A DNA stretch of 64,000 nucleotides, from NCBI GenBank assembly GCA_029552745.1, contig JAKPDK010000120.1:1-64000 (forward strand). Direction: 5' to 3'. Below are positions 36,370-45,459 of the stretch, one piece after another (position 1 is the stretch's first letter; every line of letters starts with the position of its first letter). The stretch is from Candidatus Hydrogenedentota bacterium (GTDB taxonomy: Bacteria; Hydrogenedentota; Hydrogenedentia; Hydrogenedentales; SLHB01). The notes under the pieces were generated by a model. The model was given only the letters and a program-made list of their open reading frames with translations. It was not told the origin of the DNA and did no database searches. The translations under genes and the position numbers were made by a program.

Positions 36370-37170
36370 ATGATGAAACTGGGAGTAAATACAGTACTTT
36401 TTGCTAGTCACGATTTTCGCACCGCGATGCAACACATCAAATGGGCAGGCTATGATGCTGCGGAAATCTCAGCCATTAAGGGGATGTGTGAACATTTGTG
36501 CTTGGATGAGTGGAAAAAACAGAAAACAGAGATTAAATCGATCGTGGAGGAATTCCAATTGCCGCTGACGGCGATGGAGGAAGCCGCACTCGATGAGGAC
36601 CGCTTGATGAAAGCGTTTGAAGCGGGCGCCGAGATAGGCATTCCCATAGTAAACATCGGTCCTGGAGGTTCCAAAGACAACCCCGATGATCTGAAACGGG
36701 TTATCGAGAAGATGGCAGCCATGGCGGAAAAGGCGGAACCGTTTGGGGTAACGCTTTGCGTCAAGGCGCATGTTGGGGCAGCCATTTGGAATACGCCGAC
36801 AACCCTTGAAGCCATGGCACAGATCCCTTCGCCCGCGTTCGGGATCGATATGGACCCGAGTCACATCCACCGCGGCGGTGAAGTGCCGAAAGACGCGCTT
36901 CGACAAGTGGTGTCTCGCGTGAAACATGTGCACATCCGTGACTGCAAAGGGCCGGGACCCTCTCCGGGAGCGCCCGAGCTGCAGGCATGTGGCCGAGGTG
37001 ATATTGACCTCTACGGTTACTGCAAGGTGCTTGTTGAAGCGGGATACAATGGGCCTGTCAATCTCGAAGTCATTGGCGCCGGGGGATACGATCTCGCCCG
37101 TTGTGCTATCATCGCCGCCGAATCCTATGGGTATCTCAATGCATGCCTGAAGCACTGCGGTGCCCGATGA
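36370..37170 (+). CDS. Sugar phosphate isomerase/epimerase-like TIM barrel
   Basis: 266 residues. Xylose-isomerase-like barrel (AP endonuclease 2 superfamily): MKLGVNTVLFASHDFRTAMQ at the start, ITA-type strand with MEEAALDEDRLMKAFEAGAE, metal-side residues in FGIDMDPSHIHRGGEVP and VKHVHIRDCKGPG, and NLEVIGAGGYDL at the end. The expected Glu/Asp/His metal ligands are present. The reaction is probably an isomerisation, epimerisation or dehydration of a keto-sugar or inositol derivative made by the upstream oxidoreductase. It lies 75 bases after that gene and 51 bases before the sulfatase-like gene. Confidence 0.9.
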   Translation: MMKLGVNTVLFASHDFRTAMQHIKWAGYDAAEISAIKGMCEHLCLDEWKKQKTEIKSIVEEFQLPLTAMEEAALDEDRLMKAFEAGAEIGIPIVNIGPGGSKDNPDDLKRVIEKMAAMAEKAEPFGVTLCVKAHVGAAIWNTPTTLEAMAQIPSPAFGIDMDPSHIHRGGEVPKDALRQVVSRVKHVHIRDCKGPGPSPGAPELQACGRGDIDLYGYCKVLVEAGYNGPVNLEVIGAGGYDLARCAIIAAESYGYLNACLKHCGAR

Positions 37171-37221
37171 TAACAGGAGAAACTATCAATATAAAAAAAT
37201 GCATACTGGAAGGAGAAAGAC

Positions 37222-38562
37222 ATGTCCAAGCGATTTCCTAACATTCTTATTTTTGCAATTGACAGCATTCGCCGCGACCATATGAGTTGTTATGGGTATC
37301 CTCGGTTGACTACGCCTCACATGGATCGGTTGGCGGCAAAAGGAACCTTATTTGAGAATGCCTTCAGCGCGTATATTCCGACGACACCGGCGTATTCCAG
37401 CATTCTTTCGGGCGCAGACGTCATCAATACGCAAATGCCTTCTTTGCGTCCCCTGGGACCACTGCCCAAAGACCTTCATCTCATGCCGGAAGTGCTGCGT
37501 AAACTCGGCTACAATACAACCTGCGTGGGATTTGATGGTAACTTTTACCGCGGGTTTAACAATTACCTTAACTTTGAGGGATGGGTTTCCTGGGAAGATC
37601 GTCCGGCGCGAAAAGCGGAAAATCTCAACGCTGTGACGATCCCCGAGCTGGAGCGATTGGCAAAATCCAAAAAACCGTTCTTGCTATTTCTTAGACACAT
37701 GGACCCGCACGCACCGTATTTGCCACCGCCGCCTTTCGATACGATGTTTTATTCGAAAGACCCGTGTGACAAGAAAAACAAGAGCATGAAACCGGTATTT
37801 GACTTTAAGCCGTTTGCAGAATTCTTGAAGTCCTGGATGCCGCCGGGAATCACCGATAAAGACTACGTCATTGCTCAGTATGACGGGGAGTTGGCTTACA
37901 TGGATGCGTGTATCCAACGCCTGATCACCCGCGTGGAAGAATTAGGGATTATGGAAGACACCTTGATCGTTATCACGGGCGACCATGGCGAAACCTTGTA
38001 CGATCATGAGATCTATTTCGACCACCACGGACTATATGAGCCCACATTGGTCGTGCCGCTCATCTACTATTGGCCCGGACATGTGCCCCAAGGGGTACGG
38101 GCGAAGGCTTATACGCTTCATGAGGACCTGTTGCCGACAATACTCGATGTCTGTGGATTGACCAAAGAGACCAAGGGCTTAAAATTCGACGGTGTCTCGC
38201 TAGTGCCTTATTTTACGGATACCGATAACAGCCCGCGTTCGGAGTTTTACATCAGTGAGTGCACCTGGATGCGAAAACAAGGTTGGCGGACACCGATTTG
38301 GAAATTCTGGGAAGCGTTGGAACCAGATTTCCACAATAAGCCCCCGGTGGAGCTCTATAATCTGGTGGAAGACCCGGAAGAGTCTGTCAACCTCGCTGAT
38401 AAGGAACCTAAAATTGTGGCGATGTTGCGCGAACGCATGAACCGCTGGATCGCGATGCGGGAAAAACAGACCGGTAAGAAGAGTAACATCATGAACTATA
38501 AACTGGGAACCGATCTCAAAATTGGTTCCATTGCTACGGCGAAGAAACTGCAGGCAAGATAA
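37222..38562 (+). CDS. Sulfatase-like alkaline-phosphatase-superfamily protein with Thr in place of the formylglycine Cys
   Basis: 446 residues without signal peptide, so cytoplasmic. Typical sulfatase start PNILIFAIDSIRRDHMSCYG with the metal-binding Asp, and the second metal site GDHGETLYDHEIYFDHHG. The activation motif (C/S-x-P-x-R) is replaced: Thr54-Thr-Pro-Ala-Tyr58 in YIPTTPAYSS. A Thr nucleophile is found in phosphotransferase and phosphodiesterase members of the superfamily, so sulfate ester cleavage is unlikely, though sequence alone cannot exclude it. It follows the oxidoreductase and isomerase genes and has its own terminator. Ribosome site AAGGAG lies nine bases before the ATG. 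Confidence 0.85.
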   Translation: MSKRFPNILIFAIDSIRRDHMSCYGYPRLTTPHMDRLAAKGTLFENAFSAYIPTTPAYSSILSGADVINTQMPSLRPLGPLPKDLHLMPEVLRKLGYNTTCVGFDGNFYRGFNNYLNFEGWVSWEDRPARKAENLNAVTIPELERLAKSKKPFLLFLRHMDPHAPYLPPPPFDTMFYSKDPCDKKNKSMKPVFDFKPFAEFLKSWMPPGITDKDYVIAQYDGELAYMDACIQRLITRVEELGIMEDTLIVITGDHGETLYDHEIYFDHHGLYEPTLVVPLIYYWPGHVPQGVRAKAYTLHEDLLPTILDVCGLTKETKGLKFDGVSLVPYFTDTDNSPRSEFYISECTWMRKQGWRTPIWKFWEALEPDFHNKPPVELYNLVEDPEESVNLADKEPKIVAMLRERMNRWIAMREKQTGKKSNIMNYKLGTDLKIGSIATAKKLQAR

Positions 38563-38572
38563 GAGTTTTAAC

Positions 38573-38613
38573 AACGTCCCCTTTCGTTTGTTACGGACGG
38601 GGACGTTTGTTTT
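38573..38613 (+). terminator. Terminator of the oxidoreductase-isomerase-sulfatase-like unit
   Basis: AACGTCCCC (38573-38581) pairs with GGGGACGTT (38599-38607) around a 17-base loop, followed by TGTTTTA. Confidence 0.75.
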
Positions 38614-38773
38614 ACCGTAATCAAGAGTCCGTATCGCCTTTTTCCGCAGGAGGGGCTATTTACAAGCGGGGAGGAGATCGCCCCCGGATTTTCAACATGC
38701 CGATGACACGGCAGACGTCACGTGAGGTAGGTACGCTCCCTGCGCTAACTACTGTTGTCATCTTCGACTACCC

Positions 38774-38816
38774 GAGGGGATTGCCACGTCGCCCCTGCGG
38801 GGCTCCTCGCAATGAC
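38774..38816 (-). repeat. Family A half unit
   Basis: GAGGGGATTGCCACGTCGCC to CTCCTCGCAATGAC, the inverse of the left half of the 17 kb units. The 417-base gap 38563-38979 also holds the tail motif at 38854-38880 (GTGCGGCAGG then GAACTTATGCAG), 37 bases after this unit. Confidence 0.85.
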
Positions 38817-38901
38817 CGGGCGGGGTATAAGCATGCCCTACTTTCTCGGTGGAGTGCGGCAGGTTTATGAACTTATGCAGGCACAGGGCTTATCCAACGT
38901 T

Positions 38902-38931
38902 TTGTATGTATTCCTTAAATGGATGTATACT
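38902..38931 (+). promoter_or_regulatory. Likely sigma-70 promoter for the SAM hydrolase gene
   Basis: TTGTAT, 18-base spacer, TATACT (five of six -10 matches). The start would be near 38938, 42 bases before the GTG codon. A similar -10 block TATACTGTAAC precedes the NDP kinase gene (59337). Confidence 0.5.
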
Positions 38932-38979
38932 GTAAAGGAACAATATTTCTAGTAATCCCGGAATGAAGGAGCCTTCCCC

Positions 38980-39879
38980 GTGCGATATCTAGTTTTTCTT
39001 TCTTTATTTATGGCGCTTGTACCATCGCTGTCGGCAACTGCTCAGGACAATGCGCCCCCCGAGCCCGTTCCAGCCAATGGTATGGTGATTCTTGTGACGG
39101 ATTATGGTGCCGATTCCGTCTATGTAGGCGCTATTAAGGGCGCCATTTATAGCACCTTTCCCAATGCCAAGGTAGACGCCATTACCAACAGCGTTCCGGA
39201 GTTTGACGTGTTAGCGGGGGCGTTTTGTTTAGCTGAAGCGTGTCCCACATATCCCCCAGGGACGACGTTCTGTTGCGTTGTTGACCCTGGGGTTGGTACG
39301 GAACGCCGCGTGGTTGTGTTGCGCACAAAATCAGGGCATCTATTCGTGGCGCCCGACAACGGCCTTCTCACGCTGGTCGCCGACAAACTCGGGGTGGCGG
39401 CTCTGTTTGAAGGAAATAATCGCGCTCTTTGGCGGGCAACCATTCCTTCCAACACATTTCATGGGAGAGATATCTTTGGTCCGTTAGCCGCCAATCTAGC
39501 ATCTGGTGTGCCGATTGAGAAGGTCGGCGAACCCCTCGCCAGCATGGTGCGCCTCGATATCCCCGTGAGCGCTGTTGACAACGGGAAAACCACGGGTGTG
39601 GTGATCCGCGTCGATTCTTACGGGAACATGATTACCAATATCCCCCAAGAAAACGTTGCGGCGCTAGGCGTGAACGAGGGCGACAAACTCCAAGTGACGT
39701 TGGGCAAAGCGGAATTCGTAGTTCCTTTTGTCGCCACCTATGGAGCTGTGGAAAAAGGGACACGTCTTGCTCTCATCCAAAGTGCCGGATACCTCGAATT
39801 TGCTGTTAATCTTGGCAACCTTGCCAACGAAATTGGTGAAGGGTTGCACGCAGCTGTTGTGGTACAGAAAGCCCCCTGA
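38980..39879 (+). CDS. SAM hydroxide adenosyltransferase (DUF62/SAM hydrolase), with signal peptide
   Basis: 299 residues, GTG start with AAGGAG upstream. Residues 1-22 form a signal peptide (LVFLSLFMALVPSLSATAQ). The rest is the fluorinase/chlorinase-like family that hydrolyses S-adenosylmethionine to adenosine and methionine: VILVTDYGADSVYVGAIKG, ITNSVPEFDVLAGAFCL, CVVDPGVGTERRVV, and NTFHGRDIFGPLA with the active-site His161. C-terminal domain has DSYGNMITNI. Most relatives are cytoplasmic, so export of this one is notable because SAM is not expected outside; the true role may differ. The TGA overlaps the next ATG. Confidence 0.88.
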   Translation: MRYLVFLSLFMALVPSLSATAQDNAPPEPVPANGMVILVTDYGADSVYVGAIKGAIYSTFPNAKVDAITNSVPEFDVLAGAFCLAEACPTYPPGTTFCCVVDPGVGTERRVVVLRTKSGHLFVAPDNGLLTLVADKLGVAALFEGNNRALWRATIPSNTFHGRDIFGPLAANLASGVPIEKVGEPLASMVRLDIPVSAVDNGKTTGVVIRVDSYGNMITNIPQENVAALGVNEGDKLQVTLGKAEFVVPFVATYGAVEKGTRLALIQSAGYLEFAVNLGNLANEIGEGLHAAVVVQKAP

Positions 39880-40544
39880 TGTCTGCGGACGCACGCCCTC
39901 TCCGTAAAACACTTTTGACCATTTATCGTTATCTGTTCTCGCACTACGGTCCTACGGGATGGTGGCCGGGAGATACACCGTTCGAGATCGCTGTGGGCGC
40001 CATTCTCACGCAAAATACCGCATGGAACAATGTCGAAAAAGCCATTGCCAATCTGAAAGCGCGGCAGTTGCTGCTTCCCGGGAGAATCCTCAGCTGTCCC
40101 GATGACATCCTCCATGAGGCGCTGCGTCCCTCGGGGTATTTCCGTATTAAGGCAGTCCGTCTTCGTGCCTTTTGTAGTTTTCTGGAAAAGACGTATCAGG
40201 GCGATATGACTCGAATGGCGAAGGAGCCCCTCGAGGTTCTGCGTCAAGAACTCTTGGGAATAAAGGGAATTGGTCCGGAAACAGCCGACGATATTCTTCT
40301 TTACGCCTGCGAGAAACCCATATTCGTCGTAGATGCTTATACACGCCGTATTCTAAGCCGCCACGCGCTTTGTCCCGAAAACACTCCCTATCACGAATTG
40401 CAGGAGCTATTCCAGCGACATTTACCCCACCAGGTCGAACTCTTCAAGGAGTTTCACGGCTTGATCGTGTTCACGGGTAAAGATTTCTGCCGACGCCGTC
40501 CCAAATGCGAGGCGTGTCCTCTCCGTCCCTTGTTGCCTAAGTAA
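39879..40544 (+). CDS. Endonuclease III-like HhH-GPD DNA glycosylase
   Basis: 221 residues. HhH-GPD base-excision family: FEIAVGAILTQNTAWNNVEK at the start, helix-hairpin-helix GIKGIGPETADDILLYA, and catalytic Asp in FVVDAYTRRIL. The Lys used by bifunctional endonuclease III is replaced (PETAD), as in the related monofunctional group of about 220 residues. The C-terminal iron-sulfur loop shows FCRRRPKCEACPL with three Cys, but the fourth Cys is missing because the chain ends in RPLLPK. It overlaps the SAM hydrolase stop by one base, so it is cotranslated. It would excise damaged bases, perhaps alkylated or oxidised ones. Confidence 0.88.
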   Translation: MSADARPLRKTLLTIYRYLFSHYGPTGWWPGDTPFEIAVGAILTQNTAWNNVEKAIANLKARQLLLPGRILSCPDDILHEALRPSGYFRIKAVRLRAFCSFLEKTYQGDMTRMAKEPLEVLRQELLGIKGIGPETADDILLYACEKPIFVVDAYTRRILSRHALCPENTPYHELQELFQRHLPHQVELFKEFHGLIVFTGKDFCRRRPKCEACPLRPLLPK

Positions 40545-40588
40545 TTTTTCCAGACGACATGGCTCAAGTGAGGACGTTATATCGCGCA

Positions 40589-41323
40589 TCAGCACATTCC
40601 CCATACCGTCACGCACTCCCAGCGCACATCTACGGGAACAACCCCGTATTTCTCAATGTCAGCCTGTAAATGTGCGATACCGCGTTCCAATTCACCGGGC
40701 GGCAACAGGTCGAATGTGGACAAGAAACGGCCTTTGACTTTCTCTAAGTAACGATGATCCAGAGGTTGCGGTTCGCCGATAATACGCTCCGCAATTACCT
40801 CCGTGAATCCGGCTTGTTTGAGGGCTTCTTCTATTTTCTCGATGGGATGGAATCGGGCTTTGTCAATGGCGGCAAAGCTCGGGAAATACCGGTTCATTGG
40901 ATGACGATCAATGAAATCATGCGGTGATGTGACAAACGCCGCACAGCCGCGGCGCAACACCCGTCGGCATTCCTGCATGACAGGAAAAATGTCAAGGATG
41001 TGATGCAGTACCAGCACAGCAAAAACAAAATCAAAGGAAGCGGAACGAAACGGCAAATGTTCGGCTCTGCCTTGCACCCAATGCGCCGCATGGACTTTGC
41101 CTGCTGCCCGTTTGACCATCGCTCTAGACAATTCCAAACCGTAAAGTTTGCAGGGATAGATATCGAGAAAGGCTTGCGTGTTATTTCCAGTGCCTGCGCC
41201 AAGTTCCAGCACGTGAGCGGCGTTCGACCGGCAAGCCAATTCATGAAGAGTTTTTAGAAAAGGGCCGCCACCTTTACGATACGCATCGTAGCGTTCTGCA
41301 GCTTTGTTGTAATCGAATTCCAT
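40589..41323 (-). CDS. Class I SAM-dependent methyltransferase
   Basis: 244 residues. Motif I VLELGAGTGNNTQAF and motif II YGLELSRAMVKRA bind SAM; post-I VQGRAEHLPFRSASFDFVFA and AVLVLHHI follow in the UbiE/type 11 pattern. Substrate unknown. It lies 48 bases upstream of nothing else on its strand and 45 bases before the convergent glycosylase gene. The glyQS stop is 48 bases away on the same strand, so it may be transcribed with glyQS. Confidence 0.88.
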   Translation of the reverse strand: MEFDYNKAAERYDAYRKGGGPFLKTLHELACRSNAAHVLELGAGTGNNTQAFLDIYPCKLYGLELSRAMVKRAAGKVHAAHWVQGRAEHLPFRSASFDFVFAVLVLHHILDIFPVMQECRRVLRRGCAAFVTSPHDFIDRHPMNRYFPSFAAIDKARFHPIEKIEEALKQAGFTEVIAERIIGEPQPLDHRYLEKVKGRFLSTFDLLPPGELERGIAHLQADIEKYGVVPVDVRWECVTVWGMC

Positions 41324-41371
41324 AGGCGTACCGGAAGCGGTAAGTTTGTTCGCCCTACATAGAAGCAGATC

Positions 41372-44300
41372 CTACGCTGCTGAAACTTCTTTCTTCTCGA
41401 TTTTCGTGAAATCCGCCGGCAAAGTCAATGCTGCAAGCGTATCGCGCAACAACGCGTGGCGATTTCGGCGAATCGCTTCGTTTTCTTCGTTCACCAGTAC
41501 TTTTTCAAAATAGGTATTGATAATCGGTGCCCATTCGAGCACGGTGTGCAACGCAGCATCAAATGCGCACCCGTCGGTTAGCCGTTTTACCTGCACCGAT
41601 CCTCGCTCACTCAGCTCAAATAGCGTCTTATCGTATTCGTTTAGTAACGAAGGATCCACTTTGGGTGATGGTTCCTTGACGATGCGCTGCATGCGTTTTG
41701 CCTGTTCGGCTAGTTCCTGTACCGCTGTCGCGTCCAGCTGTTGCAGCGAGCCCAGGCATTTCCAAAACGCTACCGGACGATGCCCGTGAGCCGCCAATGC
41801 CGCCGCAACATAGTCATAAGGATAACCTTCTTCGCGTGCCAGCGCTTCCATACGGTCGGCGAAGAAACCCAATAATGCCGTCAGTACCGACTCTGTATCC
41901 CAGTCGGCTCGGCCATAATTTTCTATGGCGGCTCGGAAACACGTGCTCAGATCGATATCCAACCCTTGAGACCGGACGATAGCCAGTATTGCCAACGTAT
42001 TTCGACGAAGCGCGTACGGGTCGCTGGTGCCTTTCACTCGCACGCCGATACCGAAGTACCCCGCCAGGGTGTCGAACCGATCGAGCAATCCCGCCACTGT
42101 GCCCAGCGACGAGGTTGGCAATTCATCGCCTGCCCGGCGCGGAAGTCGATGCTCTAAGATCGCCTGCGCAATGGGCTCCGGCACCCCTTCTTTTTGGGCA
42201 TATAGCATTCCTACCACACCTTCAAGCGAATCAAATTCAAAGACCATCTGTGTGGTGAGGTCGGCCTTCATCAACTGCAACACACGCAGCATCTCTTTTT
42301 CATCTGTGTTGGGTAAATGGGTTCGAAGCTTCCGGTACAGGTGCTTCAGCCGCTCTATCTTATCGGCAACGGTCCCCAATTGCTGGTGAAACATGACCGA
42401 CGAAAGCCGCTTGGCAAACTCTTCCAAGGACGTGCGCGTATCGGTATCCCAGAAGTACTTGGCATCGCGCAACCGTGCTGTCAGGACACGCTCGTTACCC
42501 GCGCGGATCAATTCTTTTCCTGTGTTGTCGTGATTTCCGTTTGCGACAGCGACAAACCAGCGGCTGAGTTTCCCGTCGTTTTCGCGAAGAGGGATGTAAC
42601 GCTGATGGACTTTCATGGGCGTAATCAGGATCGGCTCAGGAAGATCAAGGGCTTCCTCAGGTATCCGACATAAAATCGCTTCCGGCAGTTCCACCAAATC
42701 GCACACTTCCTCAAGAAGTTCCGGGTCCTTCTCCGCTTGGACGCCCAATTCTTCACAACACCGTTTCACCGATTCCTGCAAGGCGTTCATACGTTCCTCA
42801 CGACTCGCCAGCACCATGTGTTTTCGGAGAACGGAAAGATATTCCGATGCCGAGGAAACTATGACTTCACCCGGGCAAAGACGTCGATGTCCATAACTTA
42901 CCCTGCCGGAATGCAAGACTCGCGGTGCGCCACCGCCTTGGTTGTCACGATACACCCATGAGACAGGCACCGGTGTTTTTCCATGCAAAACCAAAAGCCA
43001 ACGTATCGGGCGGGAAAACGTCACCGTCGAGTCTTCCCAACCCATGCTCTTGTTGAACTGAATCCCGCGGATCAATCGAGAAACCAGGTCGGAAGCCAAC
43101 TCGGTCAGATGTTTCCCCTTGGTCTCCACACGCAAGAAACAATACTCGTTTTTGTCTTGTTGACGAAAATAAATATCCGCCACGGTAGCGCCATTGCCCT
43201 CGGCAAAACGTCGGGCAGCGATGCTCCATTCGCCTGAGGCATTTAACGCAGCGGACTTCTTCGGACCCCGCACTTCTTTTACGGTATCCGGTTGACACGC
43301 GGGAACGTCTTCCACGAGCACCGCCAACCTACGTGGAGTGCCGTACACCGTGACCTGCCCATGGGATAAGCCAAATTCCTCAAGTAGTTGGGGCACCAGC
43401 GTGTTCATTTGAGCCATCGCGGAACGTAAATCCCCAGGTGGCAGCTCCTCACAACCAATCTCAATTAACAAGACATCCCGATCTGAAAACTCCCCTTGGT
43501 TCCCTTCCATTGGCAGGGCTTGTGGCAAATCGGTAACGGGTACGGCATAGCGTTTCAGGGGAAAGCCCATCTCCTCGCGCTGATGCAGGTATGCCTTGGC
43601 GCATCGCTCCGCCGTTGCGCGACACCGAAGCAAAAACCTGCCCCGTTCCGTGACAGACAACGCTCCGCGTGCATCGAGCAGGTTGAATACATGAGACAAC
43701 CGCAAACAATGGTCATACGCCGGCAACACAACACCGGCATCCAACAACCGGTGCGCTTCAGACTCCCATAAGTCAAATATTTGAAATAACTTAGCGGTAT
43801 CCGCCAATTCAAAGTTGTATTTACAATATTCCACTTCTTGCCGATGAAATATATCGCCGTATGTTATGCCGCCGGGCGCCCATTTCAGGTCGTAAACACT
43901 TTCAACGCCCTGCAAATACATCGCGATACGTTCCACACCGTAGGTGAGTTCACATGCCCGCACATCCAGTTTGGCACCCCCGCACTCCTGAAAATACGTG
44001 AACTGGAGAATCTCCATCCCGTCCAACCACGCTTCCCATCCAAGCCCCCACGCGCCCAACGACGGACTTTGCCAGTTATCCTCCACAAATCGGAAATCAT
44101 GTTGGCGCAAATCCAACCCCAGCGCTTCCAACGATTGCAAGAACAGGTCCTGAACATTCGGGGGAGATGGTTTCAAAATTACCTGATACTGATAGTAGTG
44201 CTGCAAACGATTTGGATTTTCTCCATACCGACCGTCCGTTGGCCTGGTGCTCGGTTCCGGATACGCCACCCACCATGGCTCGGGACCCAACGCTCGCAGG

Positions 44301-44416
44301 AACGTCGCCGGATTCGATGTGCCCGCCCCGACTTCGGTATGGTACGGTTGCCACAGGATACAGCCGCGTTTTTCCCAAAACTCGTTCAGTGTTTGGATAA
44401 CTTCCTGAAAATACAT
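41372..44416 (-). CDS. glyQS: Fused glycyl-tRNA synthetase (alpha-beta)
   Basis: 1014 residues, joining the two chains of the bacterial heterotetrameric enzyme. Residues 1-295 are the GlyQ catalytic chain: [36 protein letters not shown] and [21 protein letters not shown] short linker (about 296-315) leads into GlyS from [20 protein letters not shown]; further markers are [15 protein letters not shown] and the HD-like core [19 protein letters not shown]. The C-terminal part has the anticodon-binding DALR-like domain. It charges tRNA-Gly. Fusion is known in a few bacterial groups (for example chlamydiae), so it is a modest taxonomic clue. Confidence 0.95.
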   Translation of the reverse strand: MYFQEVIQTLNEFWEKRGCILWQPYHTEVGAGTSNPATFLRALGPEPWWVAYPEPSTRPTDGRYGENPNRLQHYYQYQVILKPSPPNVQDLFLQSLEALGLDLRQHDFRFVEDNWQSPSLGAWGLGWEAWLDGMEILQFTYFQECGGAKLDVRACELTYGVERIAMYLQGVESVYDLKWAPGGITYGDIFHRQEVEYCKYNFELADTAKLFQIFDLWESEAHRLLDAGVVLPAYDHCLRLSHVFNLLDARGALSVTERGRFLLRCRATAERCAKAYLHQREEMGFPLKRYAVPVTDLPQALPMEGNQGEFSDRDVLLIEIGCEELPPGDLRSAMAQMNTLVPQLLEEFGLSHGQVTVYGTPRRLAVLVEDVPACQPDTVKEVRGPKKSAALNASGEWSIAARRFAEGNGATVADIYFRQQDKNEYCFLRVETKGKHLTELASDLVSRLIRGIQFNKSMGWEDSTVTFSRPIRWLLVLHGKTPVPVSWVYRDNQGGGAPRVLHSGRVSYGHRRLCPGEVIVSSASEYLSVLRKHMVLASREERMNALQESVKRCCEELGVQAEKDPELLEEVCDLVELPEAILCRIPEEALDLPEPILITPMKVHQRYIPLRENDGKLSRWFVAVANGNHDNTGKELIRAGNERVLTARLRDAKYFWDTDTRTSLEEFAKRLSSVMFHQQLGTVADKIERLKHLYRKLRTHLPNTDEKEMLRVLQLMKADLTTQMVFEFDSLEGVVGMLYAQKEGVPEPIAQAILEHRLPRRAGDELPTSSLGTVAGLLDRFDTLAGYFGIGVRVKGTSDPYALRRNTLAILAIVRSQGLDIDLSTCFRAAIENYGRADWDTESVLTALLGFFADRMEALAREEGYPYDYVAAALAAHGHRPVAFWKCLGSLQQLDATAVQELAEQAKRMQRIVKEPSPKVDPSLLNEYDKTLFELSERGSVQVKRLTDGCAFDAALHTVLEWAPIINTYFEKVLVNEENEAIRRNRHALLRDTLAALTLPADFTKIEKKEVSAA

Positions 44417-44736
44417 GAATGCTCATCCCTTTTCTTGTGGTCAGCGGATATCTATTTTTAGCGCCCCGTTGCCGTGTCTAAACGAAAATGGTATTGCGCA
44501 CATCCCACGGACCAAGCGGAGGATTAATTGAACAGATGGGGTATTCTAGCCGTCGATCGCGACTGAAATCAAAAGGGGCAGGTCGCCCCGCTCATGCGGA
44601 AAATATGTTTCCATAAACCCATGTTGTGTTTGGTATTCGCATGCAGGGACGAGTTGTTGACTCGTCCCACTCATCTAGGGGATACATACCCATGCACCCC
44701 CTGAAAGTTTTTCCAAAGAATATTGCCTGCTGCTGA
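44417..44736. other. Gap upstream of glyQS with one family B-like hairpin
   Basis: 320 bases, no gene seen. GGGACGAGT (44646-44654) pairs with ACTCGTCCC (44660-44668), a degenerate family B element. The rest should hold the glyQS promoter, but no strong -10/-35 pair was recognised. Confidence 0.5.
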
Positions 44737-45444
44737 TCAGTGTGAGGGTTTGGGCAAGAAGGGTTTGAGCATTTGCGCAAAACTTTTTAGGCTACGGGTT
44801 TGAACATAGACCTGGCCTGGCCCTCGGTAACGGCAGACAAGGCCTTCGCCACTTAATGCGCTCGTCACCATGCCTTTGAGCAGTCCAGCGACCCCTTCGG
44901 TTTTGCCGGCTGCTTTTTCGATATGAAATTGCACGGTGCTTTCAAAGGCGACCATGTGGGAGGTGTCCACTATGTATTCCTCTCCATCGGCGAGCGTTTT
45001 TGAATGGATGGCGCCAAAACTTGAAAGTAAGAGCAAGCCGGATCCTGAAAGTGTTAGCAGAAAAAGCCCTTCGCCGCTGAACATGGCTTTCGCACTGGCT
45101 TCGACGCTCATGTTTAGTTGAGCATCGCCGGCGAGATAGCAGCCGCTTTGAACGTACAGTTTTTGATTATTCAGTACAACGGCGGCAATGTCTCCTGTAT
45201 AAGACGGAGCCAGGAGCAGTTCCCCGGGGCCGGTCTCTGCCGTAAAGATTGTGCGAAAAATTGACTCGCCGCCCAGGGCGCTTTTCACCGCACCCAGCAT
45301 TCCCCCGCCCGCGACCCGTGCCTCGAGGCGAATGGTGGGACTCATGCTAAGCATCGCGCCGGATTCCGCCATGAATGATTCGCCCTGGTCCAATAGAATT
45401 CGGGCTATGCTGTAGGACGGTTGATAAAGGATTTCGTACTGCAT
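44737..45444 (-). CDS. AIM24/TIGR00266-family protein
   Basis: 235 residues. The start YEILYQPSYSIARILLDQGE, ESGAMLSMSPTIRLEARVAG and the Gly-rich GGMLGAVKSALGGESIFRTI are characteristic of the AIM24 family, a beta-barrel-like fold related to the tryptophan RNA-binding attenuator fold. Bacterial members have no known enzymatic role. No signal peptide. GGAGG precedes the ATG. Located just downstream of the histidine kinase gene (15 bases), so probably cotranscribed with ksgA and the kinase. Confidence 0.85.
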   Translation of the reverse strand: MQYEILYQPSYSIARILLDQGESFMAESGAMLSMSPTIRLEARVAGGGMLGAVKSALGGESIFRTIFTAETGPGELLLAPSYTGDIAAVVLNNQKLYVQSGCYLAGDAQLNMSVEASAKAMFSGEGLFLLTLSGSGLLLLSSFGAIHSKTLADGEEYIVDTSHMVAFESTVQFHIEKAAGKTEGVAGLLKGMVTSALSGEGLVCRYRGPGQVYVQTRSLKSFAQMLKPFLPKPSH

Positions 45445-45459
45445 CTTGGTTCCTCCTTC

